Shown here one piece after another: positions 43,338 through 51,648 of a stretch of DNA of 64,000 nucleotides. How positions within the stretch are numbered: position 1 is the stretch's first letter; each line of letters opens with the position of its first letter. The notes beneath the pieces were generated by a model. That model was given only the letters and a program-made list of their open reading frames with translations, was not told the origin of the DNA and made no database searches. Location of the stretch: assembly GCF_022919075.1 (NCBI RefSeq), contig NZ_CP095078.1, positions 4,340,001-4,404,000 on the forward strand, in the 5' to 3' direction. This DNA comes from Nocardioides sp. W7 (GTDB lineage: Bacteria > Actinomycetota > Actinomycetes > Propionibacteriales > Nocardioidaceae). The position numbers and the translations under genes were made by a program.

Positions 43338-43895
43338 TCAATCGACCAGATTCCCGGGCGGCCCGTCGTGCAGCAGCCGTTGGAACAGCACGTGGTCGCG
43401 CCACTGCCCCGCGATGAAGAGGTACGACGGCGCGCGGCCGAACTCCTCGAACCCGCTGTGTCGCAGCACCGCCTGCGAGGCGAGGTTGTGCGTCAGCGTG
43501 CCGGCCTCCAGCCGGTGCAGCCCCAGCTCGTCGGCCCGCTCCGCGGCGTGGCCGACCAGGGCGGTCGCCAGGCCACGCCCGACGTGGTCGCGGTCGACCC
43601 AGTAGCCCACGCTGCCGCTCTGGAAGACACCACGGACGATGTTGTTGAGGTTGACCCGGCCGACGACCTCCCCGCCTCGGAGCAGCACCCACGACGCTCC
43701 GAGCCCGCGTCGTACGACGTCGAGGCGGGCCACCACGTCGGCCGCCTGACCAGCCGGGGTGAAGAACGCCGGCGGCCGCACCGGGTCCCAGGGCGCGAGG
43801 TGCTCCCGGTTGCGGTCGTACGCCGCTGCGAGTGCCGACGCGTGGTCGTCGGCCAGCACCTGGACTTCGTAGCCGTCAGGGATCACGTGGTCCAT
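43338..43895 (-). CDS. GNAT-family N-acetyltransferase (RimJ/RimL type)
   Basis: This 185-residue enzyme has the GNAT acetyl-CoA site: SVGYWVDRDHVGRGLATALV (Q/RxxGxG/A-type loop VGRGLAT) and the RLEAGTLTHNLASQAVLRHS helix followed by GFEEFG, typical of RimJ/RimL acetyltransferases. The tail YLFIAGQWRDHVLFQRLL closes the family signature. It may acetylate a protein N-terminus, a polyamine or a small molecule. Confidence 0.9.
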   Translation of the reverse strand: MDHVIPDGYEVQVLADDHASALAAAYDRNREHLAPWDPVRPPAFFTPAGQAADVVARLDVVRRGLGASWVLLRGGEVVGRVNLNNIVRGVFQSGSVGYWVDRDHVGRGLATALVGHAAERADELGLHRLEAGTLTHNLASQAVLRHSGFEEFGRAPSYLFIAGQWRDHVLFQRLLHDGPPGNLVD

Positions 43896-44028
43896 TCAAC
43901 CGCCAGGTCGCCGCACCGATCACCCGGAAGGGTGCCGTCGAGATGTGGACGAGTTGGGGACCGACTGTGGCAATCTAGGTGATCTTCATCACGCATAGTG
44001 GAGACACTCCGACCCCGGCAGGTGACCG

Positions 44029-44307
44029 ATGGACAAGTCTCAGTTCGCCACGCTCGAGAACAGTGTTGCGGCCGCCGCGCAGCACGCATGCCAGGCGCTG
44101 CTCGCGATGGAATCCCTGCGGAACTCGAGCGATCCCCAGCACCAGGCCGCCTACCACGGTGTCCACGACCTGATAGGCGACCTCGGCACCCTGCTCTTCC
44201 AGCTCGATCTGATGGCGCGCGAGCCGGAGTCGACGAAACCGCCCTGGAAGCCGATCCCGGCCCCGGCAAGCCCGGTGCGCACGAAGGGCCCGGGTGTGTC
44301 ATCCTGA
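44029..44307 (+). CDS. Small helical protein of unknown function
   Basis: This 92-residue protein (MDKSQFATLENSVAAAAQHA, then HDLIGDLGTLLFQLDLMARE) looks like a two-helix protein with a disordered Pro-rich tail. AGGTG lies a few bases before the ATG. Its end abuts the RNase P RNA gene after four bases. I do not recognise it. Confidence 0.5.
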   Translation: MDKSQFATLENSVAAAAQHACQALLAMESLRNSSDPQHQAAYHGVHDLIGDLGTLLFQLDLMAREPESTKPPWKPIPAPASPVRTKGPGVSS

Positions 44308-44311
44308 ATGC

Positions 44312-44730
44312 GCGGATGGGCTGGCCGGGCGACCGCGGCGTACTCCTTCGGGAGGACGGCGAGGAAGGTCCGGGCTCCACAGGGCAAGGTGGTGGGTAAC
44401 GCCCACCCGGGGCAACCCGCGGGACAGTGCCACAGAGAAAAGACCGCCTGCTCCCCTGGCGACAGAGGTGCAGGTAAGGGTGAAACGGTGGTGCAAGAGA
44501 CCACCAGCGACCCGGGCGACCGGGTCGGCTCGGTAAACCCCACCTGGAGCAAGGTCGAGAAGCCGCGGTCTCCGGACCACGGTGCGCGCACGTTCGAGGG
44601 CGACCCGCCCGAGTGCGCGGGTGGACTGCTGGAGGCGGCCGGCAACGGTCGTCGTAGATGGATGGTCGCCCATCGGGATCCCCGCAAGGGGCCCGAGGAC
44701 AGAACCCGGCCTACAGGTCAGCCCATCCGC
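44312..44730 (+). ncRNA. rnpB: RNase P RNA (bacterial type A)
   Basis: The RNA matures tRNA 5' ends. Terminal helix P1 is visible: GCGGATGGGCTG (44312–44323) pairs perfectly with CAGCCCATCCGC (44719–44730). Conserved region I appears as GAGGAAGGTCCGGGC at 44361–44375, with the ACAGAGAAAA joint near 44431 and GGTGAAACGGTG further on. Conserved region V is AGAACCCGGCCTACAG at 44701–44716, shortly before the 3' strand of P1. Any protein frame across this interval is spurious. The exact mature ends may differ by a few bases. Confidence 0.95.
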
Positions 44731-44756
44731 TTTACCCCCTCTGACCTGCGAAGACG

Positions 44757-45157
44757 CTAGTCAAGAGGGGTTACTGCGGCACTACTGTGGCAGTGATTTT
44801 CTGTCACCAGTTCCCGGGACGCCTTCCGGCTGCCGTCGTCGCCGAGCGCGGCGTCCATGACCGCACGGCTGCGATCGATGCGGTAGTCGATGAAGCCGTA
44901 CTGGTGGGCAACGACGTTACCCATGCCCTTCATCTACCGCCAAGCAATCACAGGGTGACTGTCGATGAAGTCGCCCGGGAGGCGTGAACGGCTTCGCCGA
45001 TGCGGTGGAGCAGAGCTTCAGCGACAAGCTGCGTGGGCCGATCGGCGTAGAAGTGCTGCTCCCCGTGCGCGACCACGTATGCCTGCACCTCGTCGGCAAA
45101 CCCCAGGACGTAGGACAGCGACTAGCGAACCCGGTCGTCGAGTGGGCCGACGCTCAT
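44757..45157 (-). pseudogene. Decayed HEPN-domain (DUF86-type) toxin
   Basis: An ATG at 45157 gives MSVGPLDDRVR, then an in-frame TAG, then SLSYVLGFADEVQAYVVAHG through ALLHRIGEAV. About 60 bases later the reading resumes in another frame with GDFIDSHPVIAWR, a TAG where Gln is usual, and KGMGNVVAHQYGFIDYRI. This is the HEPN RNase signature region. The catalytic motif RN-x-x-x-H is damaged: Arg is Gly (MGNVVAH). The gene begins inside the 3' end of the MNT gene, the usual arrangement of the pair. Its 3' end is uncertain. Confidence 0.7.
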
Positions 45158-45449
45158 CCGCGATGACCGGGGCGATCTTCTCGATGCCGGGCGCCCCGTC
45201 AGAGAGCACGTCGACCTCGACGCCGAGCAGGTCTCGCAACTCCTCGATGAGGCCGGCTTGGTCGTACAGGCTCGCATCGGCGGTGAAGTGCACGATCAGG
45301 TCGACGTCGGAGGCTTCGGTGTCGGCTTCGGTCGCGATGGAGCCGAAGACGCGGACGTCGGTGGCGTGGTGGCGTGCCGCGAGAGCGCGGATCTGCTCAC
45401 GCATGCGCGCGACGACCACCGAATGGCGCTCTCCGACGGTCTGGCTCAT
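45018..45449 (-). CDS. MNT-domain nucleotidyltransferase (antitoxin of an MNT–HEPN pair)
   Basis: This protein begins MSQTVGERHSVVVARMREQI and keeps the minimal nucleotidyltransferase site: VFGSIATEADTEASDVDLIV, which is GS-x10-DxD. In characterised MntA antitoxins this site adds AMP to the HEPN toxin. The open frame is 143 residues, longer than the usual 100–110; about 40 C-terminal residues (Arg-rich, past residue 100) are probably frame run-through into the HEPN relic. The antitoxin core is intact while the toxin is broken, the expected order of decay. Confidence 0.75.
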   Translation of the reverse strand: MSQTVGERHSVVVARMREQIRALAARHHATDVRVFGSIATEADTEASDVDLIVHFTADASLYDQAGLIEELRDLLGVEVDVLSDGAPGIEKIAPVIADERRPTRRPGSLVAVLRPGVCRRGAGIRGRARGAALLRRSAHAACR

Positions 45450-45508
45450 GGCCCAATCGTAGTGAAAGCCGAACGAGAATCTGTCGCCATAGGGACGGAC
45501 GGGTCTCA

Positions 45509-45762
45509 GTGAGGACGACGAGCACGTCCACGCCGCGCCATCGCTGGTGGGAGCTGCTCCTGTGCCGCGACCGGCCCGGGGAACTCGTCGACCGGCTCGA
45601 CGGGCCCTTCTCGTCGACATCTGGGGTGACCTCAGGCTCCTGCAGGTCATCCGCGAGGCGTGGCAGTCGGCCGTCGACATCACGGGCAACGATCGCTGGC
45701 GGGTCCGTGGTACCGACCGGCTCAGCAGACTGACCCGCGGGCTTCGACTCGCTGAACCATGA
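45509..45762 (+). pseudogene. Possible decayed gene between MNT and pRiA4b genes
   Basis: The interval 45450–45936 has no intact gene. A GTG near 45509 reads HRWWELLLCRDRPGELVDRL in one frame, and after a shift near 45600 another frame reads ALLVDIWGDLRLLQVIREAW and runs to a stop at 45762. The composition is protein-like, so this may be a frameshifted relic, but I do not recognise it. Confidence 0.25.
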
Positions 45763-45936
45763 ACCTCCGTACCCTTGGCGCATGGCCTTGCTGGCGCGAT
45801 CTCAATCGACCCCGAGGTCGTCCATGGCGTCCCACCGTTCGAGGCACGCGTATGCGAGTCACCGACGTCCTCTCGTTGCTGAGTCGCGTGCGCTCCGTGG
45901 GCGACGCACAGCAGTCGCTCTGCGGCGCTTCCGTGG

Positions 45937-47406
45937 TCAGGTCTCTCGGATCGCCGCGCGGGCGGTCGCTGCGACGGAGGGGTCGACGCCCTCGACCTTG
46001 CGCCATCGGGTGCGTACCGCACCGGCCAGGTGCTCGAGGACGTCGAGGGTCGCACTGCGAGCCGGCGGCGGTGAGGTCTTGTCGTACCCGTCCCGCCAGC
46101 CCAGGGCGAACATCAGGTCGCCGATCTCGCTGTGCCATTCCTGGGCCGGCGTACCGCTGCCGACCGCGGCCAGCGCCATCCAGCCCGATTGACGATCGAA
46201 GTCCTTGGCGCCCAGCGGGAGTCGACCGGCGATGTGTCGCCGGAGTGCCTGAGGGTCCTGGCGGGACCGGACAGCGGCCGCGGTCGGGCTCAGCCGTCCC
46301 TTGCGGACGCTGACCAGCCCGAGTGCTCGGGCCGTCCGGTGCACCTCCGCGACCGGTGGCGTCAGGTCCTCCCGGTTGGCCTTGCCGATCCACCAGCCGG
46401 TGATGCCGCTGCGTTCGGCGAACTGCTCTACGATCGCGGGCGGAAGGTAGCCGGCGCCGGTGAGCGTCACGCCGTCACCGACGACGTCGAGGAAGATCCG
46501 ATAGGTCTCCGTGATGCGGGCGGCCTCGGCGTCGGTGACCTCGGTCGGTTCGTGAGAGAGCGGGCGGCCGAGCATCTCACGCAACAGGCGGATGCCGCGG
46601 CGGTCCAACTGCTCGGCTAGGTCGGCCAGCTCCCCGGTGACCGTCACCGGCTCGGACACCGCGACGGTGAGGGCGGCGTTGGTCTCGTCGATGTCGAAGT
46701 GGTCGGGGTGCCAGTCGAGGGGCAGCCATTCGTGGGCGTGGGCGGCGTCGTCGAAATTGTCCGGAAGGAAGCGACCGTCGTACCCGCTGCGGACCCAGAC
46801 AGCCAGCTGCTCGTAGCCTCCAATGCCGCCGCAGTCCTCTGGTGGGCAGGCCATCCGACCCCCGGTGCAGCGAACCGCCGACGGCGGCTCGGCGAGGACC
46901 TCCTCGACCACCAGCCGGTGGTCCCAGCCGTCGCCGAAGTCGTACTCGTACCAGAGCTCGTCGCTCTTCGCGGCGAGGAGCTGATCGAGTCGCACGTCGT
47001 CCTCCAGCATCCCCTCCTCGTCGTCGTAGCCCTCGTCGAGGTCGAAGGCCGTGGCGAAGTACGGCGCTCGGGGGTCGGAGCGGGTGCGGAACCGGTGCAG
47101 GTGGCTGTCGCACCACCCCATCGACGTCTGGATCACGGCGTGCAGCCGCGGCAGCGTGAGGTCGCCCGGCAGCTCGACCCGGCGCCAGACCGGCGGTTTC
47201 GCTCCGTGGAGGTCCAGGCGCACGCGGAACCCGCGGATCTCGGTCGGGATCGGGAGCAGCGTCGGCGCCTCATCGCGCTTCAACTTCTCGAGGATGCTGG
47301 AGACATGCCCGCTCATCAGTGCGTCCAGGAGGGCCGTGCCCTCCTCGGGACTGGCTCCGGCCATCAGCTGCTTGACCAAGTGCTCGACGTCGGTGGGTTC
47401 GGCCAC
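45937..47406 (-). CDS. Plasmid pRiA4b ORF-3 family protein
   Basis: This 489-residue protein has a pRiA4b ORF-3 domain in the N-terminal half (about 55–220): RVRLDLHGAKPPVWRRVELP, LHAVIQTSMGWCDSHLHRF and DFGDGWDHRLVVEEVL followed by CPPEDCGGIGGYE, whose Cys residues could bind metal. The C-terminal half (about 240–489) is a winged-helix-like extension (GITGWWIGKANREDLTPPVA) often seen in actinobacterial copies. The family is spread by plasmids and transposons, and its function is unknown. It lies in an accessory zone. Confidence 0.88.
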   Translation of the reverse strand: MAEPTDVEHLVKQLMAGASPEEGTALLDALMSGHVSSILEKLKRDEAPTLLPIPTEIRGFRVRLDLHGAKPPVWRRVELPGDLTLPRLHAVIQTSMGWCDSHLHRFRTRSDPRAPYFATAFDLDEGYDDEEGMLEDDVRLDQLLAAKSDELWYEYDFGDGWDHRLVVEEVLAEPPSAVRCTGGRMACPPEDCGGIGGYEQLAVWVRSGYDGRFLPDNFDDAAHAHEWLPLDWHPDHFDIDETNAALTVAVSEPVTVTGELADLAEQLDRRGIRLLREMLGRPLSHEPTEVTDAEAARITETYRIFLDVVGDGVTLTGAGYLPPAIVEQFAERSGITGWWIGKANREDLTPPVAEVHRTARALGLVSVRKGRLSPTAAAVRSRQDPQALRRHIAGRLPLGAKDFDRQSGWMALAAVGSGTPAQEWHSEIGDLMFALGWRDGYDKTSPPPARSATLDVLEHLAGAVRTRWRKVEGVDPSVAATARAAIRET

Positions 47407-47585
47407 GACCGATAGTCAATCACCGTCGGGTCGACGGGCGGACGTTCCAGGTCGGTGTGTCATCCCGTTGCCGCGAGTGCCCGCCATACGCTCGGGGGCT
47501 GCTCAGTGAATCGTGATCACCGGCGACTGCCAATGGCTCCCCGGGCCGAGGCGCTGGGGTGGGGACCACCAGCTCCTCGCGGACG

Positions 47586-48962
47586 CTAGTGGTGGTGATG
47601 GTGGCGGTGGACCGGCTGCAGATAGTGCGCGGCCGTGTACTTCGCGACCCTCAAGCCGAGCGTCTTGCCCTGGAGGTCGGCGGTGCGGAAGTGCAGGCCG
47701 GCCCAGATGCGGGCCTCGACGATCTCGTCCAGCACCCGCGAGAAGCTGTCGAAGCTTCGAGTGGTCGCATCCGCGGGTTGGAGGAACGGCGAGATGCTCG
47801 TGATCGAGAAGCCGCCAGCGACGCGGTCACCGAAGAACATCCGCAGGATGCGGGTGTGCGCACCGTCGAGGCAGAGGTGGCCCGACGGGTGATCGGGATA
47901 CGGCGCCGCGATCAGCGGCAGCCAGGCGGGGTCCGGGGTCGTTGCCGGGTTGCCGTCCTCCGCGGCGCGCTGGATCGCGTTCCAGGGACGCCAGAAGTCC
48001 CAGTGGTACTTGTCGTTCCAGCAGTTGATCGCCGCGTCGCCCCCGCTCAGGTTCTGCAGCGCGAGCAGCCGGGCGGTCTCGAGCGCGCCCAGGCCGTTGC
48101 GCATCGCGAGTTCGCGGCTCACGTCGTTCCAGCTCTTGACCGGGGTGCTCTGCCACCAACGGGCGATGTAGGTCTGCGTCGTCGTCCGGGTGCTGCCGGA
48201 CACTGCGCCGATGGCCTTCACCTCGTTGAACTCCTTGGCCCACTTGGCACTGGAGAGCCGGAGCGGGCCGCGGGTGCGGAACTGCGAGGACGACTTCACG
48301 GTGAACGGGTCCACCCCACCCACCCACGGGGTGGGATCGAGAACGGGTTGCCCGGTGGCCGGGTTGGTCTGCGGCCACCAGTGCCCGGGAGCTGGGTTGG
48401 GCACCCACTGCGAGGGACCGAACCGTCCGTCGTCCGCTCGAGCCGCGATCATCGCCGCGGCGGCGGCCTGGCCGGCGGCTGTCCCCTTCGTCTCGCTCCA
48501 TCCGTCGGGGATCAGGGCCAGCGCCTCCCCGTACTGCGTGGCGAGCGTGGCGAGCACCGTGGCACGACTGGCCTCGGGAACGTTCGGCACCGTCGACACG
48601 ATCTCCCGGAGCACCCCGTAGGCCGCCGCTGCGACCGCGGCGTCCTTCGAGGCCCGCGCGGAGAAGCGCTTCGTCAGCAGATAGGACCTGTAGTGCTTGC
48701 GCCCGATCGCGTTGACCGCGTCGAAGACGGCGCCCTGCACCATGGCCACGTGCACCTGCGCGGCCGGCGGGGCGCCGCCGGCGGGGCCGGGCAGGTCGAT
48801 GAGGGTCTTCACCGCGATCTCGTTCCACGCTCGTACGGCGGCGCCGCTGGCATCGCCCCCGGGGACGTGGCCGGTGTGGGCTTCGCTGGAGGCCGTCGAC
48901 ACGCCCCCGAGGGCGAGCACCACCGCAGTCGTCAGGCAGATCAGGTTTCGGGTCGATTTCAT
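47586..48962 (-). CDS. Secreted vanadium-dependent haloperoxidase-like protein (PAP2 superfamily)
   Basis: This 458-residue protein has a signal peptide (LICLTTAVVLALGGVSTASS). The vanadate/phosphate site motifs are visible: Lys and Arg in NDKYHWDFWRPWNA, HPSGH near residue 380 and Arg/His in RIWAGLHFRTADLQG. It probably acts outside the cell as a haloperoxidase or acid phosphatase; the two cannot be told apart here. The start at 48962 follows GAAGGAAGAG. The C-terminus ends in HRHHHHH, a natural histidine run. Confidence 0.85.
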   Translation of the reverse strand: MKSTRNLICLTTAVVLALGGVSTASSEAHTGHVPGGDASGAAVRAWNEIAVKTLIDLPGPAGGAPPAAQVHVAMVQGAVFDAVNAIGRKHYRSYLLTKRFSARASKDAAVAAAAYGVLREIVSTVPNVPEASRATVLATLATQYGEALALIPDGWSETKGTAAGQAAAAAMIAARADDGRFGPSQWVPNPAPGHWWPQTNPATGQPVLDPTPWVGGVDPFTVKSSSQFRTRGPLRLSSAKWAKEFNEVKAIGAVSGSTRTTTQTYIARWWQSTPVKSWNDVSRELAMRNGLGALETARLLALQNLSGGDAAINCWNDKYHWDFWRPWNAIQRAAEDGNPATTPDPAWLPLIAAPYPDHPSGHLCLDGAHTRILRMFFGDRVAGGFSITSISPFLQPADATTRSFDSFSRVLDEIVEARIWAGLHFRTADLQGKTLGLRVAKYTAAHYLQPVHRHHHHH

Positions 48963-49143
48963 CGTCACTCTTCCTTCGCCGGACGAGGACGCGAACCCCA
49001 GGACGGTCCTCTGGGTGGATTCGACGCCACTCATCCAACGCCCCGCCAGTCGCCATCGCATCGCACAACTTGGTGAACTTCTCCGGCCGTTCCCGCAACC
49101 CCCATCTTGGGGAACTTCACCTCCGCGGTTCACCCTCGCCGGG

Positions 49144-49458
49144 TCACGGGTACGAGCAGCTGCCGCCGTCTGCTCCCCCGCCGCCGCAGACGCAGATCGC
49201 GCTCATCGCCGCCACCTGCCCACGCGCACAACCGTCCCCATCCCAGCGGTAGCCGTGCTGGTGCAGCAGCCACGCCACCGAGTGCGCCGCCGCGCCGACC
49301 TCCCCGGACGCCACCTGCGCGGCCTTCCTGGGCGGCGTCACGACCAGCATCCGCCCACCGGTGATTCGACCTGCGCTCGCTGCGCGGCGAGCTGCCGCGT
49401 CTTGCCCGAGCCGGCCGCCCCCTACGGAGTTTCCAAGCACCATGCCAATGGTTAACAT
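49144..49458 (-). pseudogene. Fragment resembling a MobF/TrwC-type relaxase helicase
   Basis: One frame reads RMLVVTPPRKAAQVASGEVG and VAWLLHQHGYRWDGDG, which resembles the region after the helicase P-loop in TrwC/MobF relaxases. In the neighbouring frame just upstream, GAGSGKTRQLAAQRAQVE is a Walker A motif, so two frameshifts separate matching pieces. The C-terminal end is a low-complexity Gly/Cys tail. No flanking relaxase domain remains. I read it as a relic of a conjugative element. Confidence 0.4.
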
Positions 49459-49506
49459 AGTATGGCGCCCTCATTCAGAGGGGGCTGAGCGGAAGACAGG
49501 TTCGCC

Positions 49507-49926
49507 ATGAAGATGATCATTGTCGGCGTCGACGGAAACGAGCCATCAGAGCGCGCCGCCAGGACGGCCGCCAATCTGGCCCGATCCACCGGCGCGCACC
49601 TGCACGTGGTCTGCGCCTACGCGCGCGACCAGGTCGCCGAGATCGACGCCGGTGACAGGACGGAGCGCGTCTCCATCGCCGAGGAGTCTGCTGCGATCGC
49701 AGCCGAGATAGCAGGGCGAATCACCCACGACGAGGCCCGCACCAGCAGTTCGGCCGCCCAGGGGCGACCGGGAGATGTGTTGATCTCAGAGGCCGAGCGC
49801 CTCGAGGCTGACGTCATCGTGGTCGGCAACAAGCGGGTCCAGGGCATCGCCCGGGTGCTTGGGAGCATCGCCCGGGACGTCGCGGCACACGCCCCGTGCG
49901 ACGTCTACGTCGCCCACACCAACTGA
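49507..49926 (+). CDS. Universal stress protein family (UspA)
   Basis: This 139-residue protein has a complete Usp fold with the ATP-binding signature VVGNKRVQGIARVLGSIARD (G-2x-G-9x-GS) and the starting strand MIIVGVDGNEPSERAARTAA. It probably binds ATP and acts in stress or hypoxia responses. An AGGTTC stands six bases before the ATG. It lies between the accessory zone and the catabolic island, with no clear operon partner. Confidence 0.9.
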   Translation: MKMIIVGVDGNEPSERAARTAANLARSTGAHLHVVCAYARDQVAEIDAGDRTERVSIAEESAAIAAEIAGRITHDEARTSSSAAQGRPGDVLISEAERLEADVIVVGNKRVQGIARVLGSIARDVAAHAPCDVYVAHTN

Positions 49927-49987
49927 CACTCCCGGGGCGCGGGTCCGGATCGCGCATTCGGGCCCGCACCCTTGTGGCACGCCTCTC

Positions 49988-50005
49988 ATGAATGTTAGTA
50001 TTCAT
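49988..50005. promoter_or_regulatory. Palindrome upstream of the monooxygenase gene
   Basis: ATGAAT-N6-ATTCAT forms a perfect inverted repeat 30 bases before the monooxygenase GTG, in an AT-rich patch unlike its GC-rich surroundings. It is a plausible operator, perhaps for the GntR regulator in the same cluster, although its spacing differs from the GATGAC-type sites described at 53843 and 58705. Confidence 0.4.
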
Positions 50006-50034
50006 ATGCATTGATTGCGCTCGAGAGGAACCCC

Positions 50035-51648
50035 GTGACAGATCGCATCGCACCCCCCACCCGGCTTGACACCCTGGTGGTCGGGGCCGGCTTCTCCGGC
50101 CTCTACTCGCTCTACCGCCTGCGCGAGATGGGCCACTCGGTCCACCTGGTGGAGCGCGCCGACCAGGTGGGTGGCGTCTGGCATTGGAACCGGTATCCCG
50201 GCGCACGGTGCGACATCGAGAGCGTCGACTACTGCTACTCGTTCTCGCCCGAGCTGGTACAGGAGTGGAACTGGAGCGAGCGCTACCCCGCCCAGCCCGA
50301 GATCCTGGCCTACATCAACTTCGTGGCCGACAAGTTCGACCTGCGCTCCGGCATCTCGTTCCACACCGAGGTCGTCTCGATGGTCTGGGACGAGGAAGAG
50401 CGCGCCTGGCACGTGACGACCAGTCAGGGAGACCGGATCACCGCCGCCCACGTGGTCATGGCCACGGGTCAGCTGGCCGTGCCCCAGCTCCCCGACATCG
50501 CGGGAGTCCACGACTTCGGCGGCCAGACCATCCACACGGGCAACTGGCCGCACGAGGGCGTCGACCTGAGCGGCACGCGGGTCGGCGTGATCGGCACCGG
50601 CTCGTCGGGCGTCCAGGTGATCCCCCAGATCGCACGGCAGGCCGATCACCTCACGGTGTTCCAGCGCACCGCGCACTACGCCATCCCGGCGCGCAACCGC
50701 CCGCTCGACCAGGAGTACGCCGCCCAGCTCAAGTCCAACTTCGAGGAGTACCGCGAGATCGCCCGGAACCACCCGGGTGGCACCCACCGGCACATCGGCG
50801 AGGACTCGGCCCTGGATGTCGACCCCGGGGCCGTGATCGAGACCTTCGAGGGCCACTGGGAGCGAGGCGGGCCGGACATCCTCGCGGCGTACAAGGACAT
50901 CCGCACCAACGAGGTCGCGGCCGAGCGGGCCGGCGCCTTCGTGCGCGACAAGATCAAGCAGCTCGTCAGCGACCCCGGCACGGCCGAGCGCCTCTCCCCC
51001 AAGGGCTACCCCTTCGGCTCCAAGCGTCTGGTGCTCGAGATCGACTACTACGACACCTACAACCGCGACAACGTGTCGCTGGTAGACGTCCACGCGGACC
51101 CGATCGACCGGATCACCGAGCGCGGCGTGCTCCTGGCGAGCGGCGCCGAGCACGAGCTGGACATGCTGGTGCACGCCACCGGGTTCGACGCCCTGACCGG
51201 CGCCCTCTTCCACATCGACCCCGTGGGTGTGGACGGCCGGCGACTCTCGGAGGCCTGGCAGGACGGCCCGCAGACCTACCTGGGCATCAGCACCCACGGC
51301 TTCCCCAACATGTACGTCGTCGCGGGCGCCGGGAGCCCCTCGGTGATCAGCAACGTGCTGATCTCCATCGAGCAGCACGTGGAGTGGATCACCGACCACA
51401 TCAACTGGCTGGCCAAGAACGGGCTGACGCGCTCGGAGGCTGAGCTCGAGCCCCAGGAGCAGTGGACCCACCACGTCTACGAGGTCGCCCAGCCCACGCT
51501 CTTCATGAAGGGCAACAGCTGGTACGTCGGCGCGAACGTCCCGGGCAAGCCGCGGGTCTTCGCGCTGTACCTGGGTGGCGTCGGGGCCTACCGGCAGATC
51601 TGCCAGAAGGTCGCCGACAACAGCTACGAAGGGTTCGCCACGTCATGA
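50035..51648 (+). CDS. Baeyer–Villiger-type flavin monooxygenase
   Basis: This 537-residue flavoenzyme has the FAD Rossmann loop VVGAGFSGLYSLYRLREMG, the Baeyer–Villiger fingerprint FGGQTIHTGNWP (FxGxxxHxxxWP form) near residue 160, and the NADPH loop GVIGTGSSGVQVIPQIARQA. It would insert oxygen next to a carbonyl, turning a ketone into an ester or lactone with NADPH and O2. The GTG at 50035 follows GAGAGGAA. The CoA-transferase gene overlaps its stop by four bases, so both are made together. Confidence 0.93.
   Translation: MTDRIAPPTRLDTLVVGAGFSGLYSLYRLREMGHSVHLVERADQVGGVWHWNRYPGARCDIESVDYCYSFSPELVQEWNWSERYPAQPEILAYINFVADKFDLRSGISFHTEVVSMVWDEEERAWHVTTSQGDRITAAHVVMATGQLAVPQLPDIAGVHDFGGQTIHTGNWPHEGVDLSGTRVGVIGTGSSGVQVIPQIARQADHLTVFQRTAHYAIPARNRPLDQEYAAQLKSNFEEYREIARNHPGGTHRHIGEDSALDVDPGAVIETFEGHWERGGPDILAAYKDIRTNEVAAERAGAFVRDKIKQLVSDPGTAERLSPKGYPFGSKRLVLEIDYYDTYNRDNVSLVDVHADPIDRITERGVLLASGAEHELDMLVHATGFDALTGALFHIDPVGVDGRRLSEAWQDGPQTYLGISTHGFPNMYVVAGAGSPSVISNVLISIEQHVEWITDHINWLAKNGLTRSEAELEPQEQWTHHVYEVAQPTLFMKGNSWYVGANVPGKPRVFALYLGGVGAYRQICQKVADNSYEGFATS

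Noticed and set aside
44308..44760. Protein frames across the RNase P RNA gene on both strands
   Set aside because: The interval contains all RNase P RNA landmarks and a perfect P1 helix; the frames have no ribosome-binding sites or family motifs.
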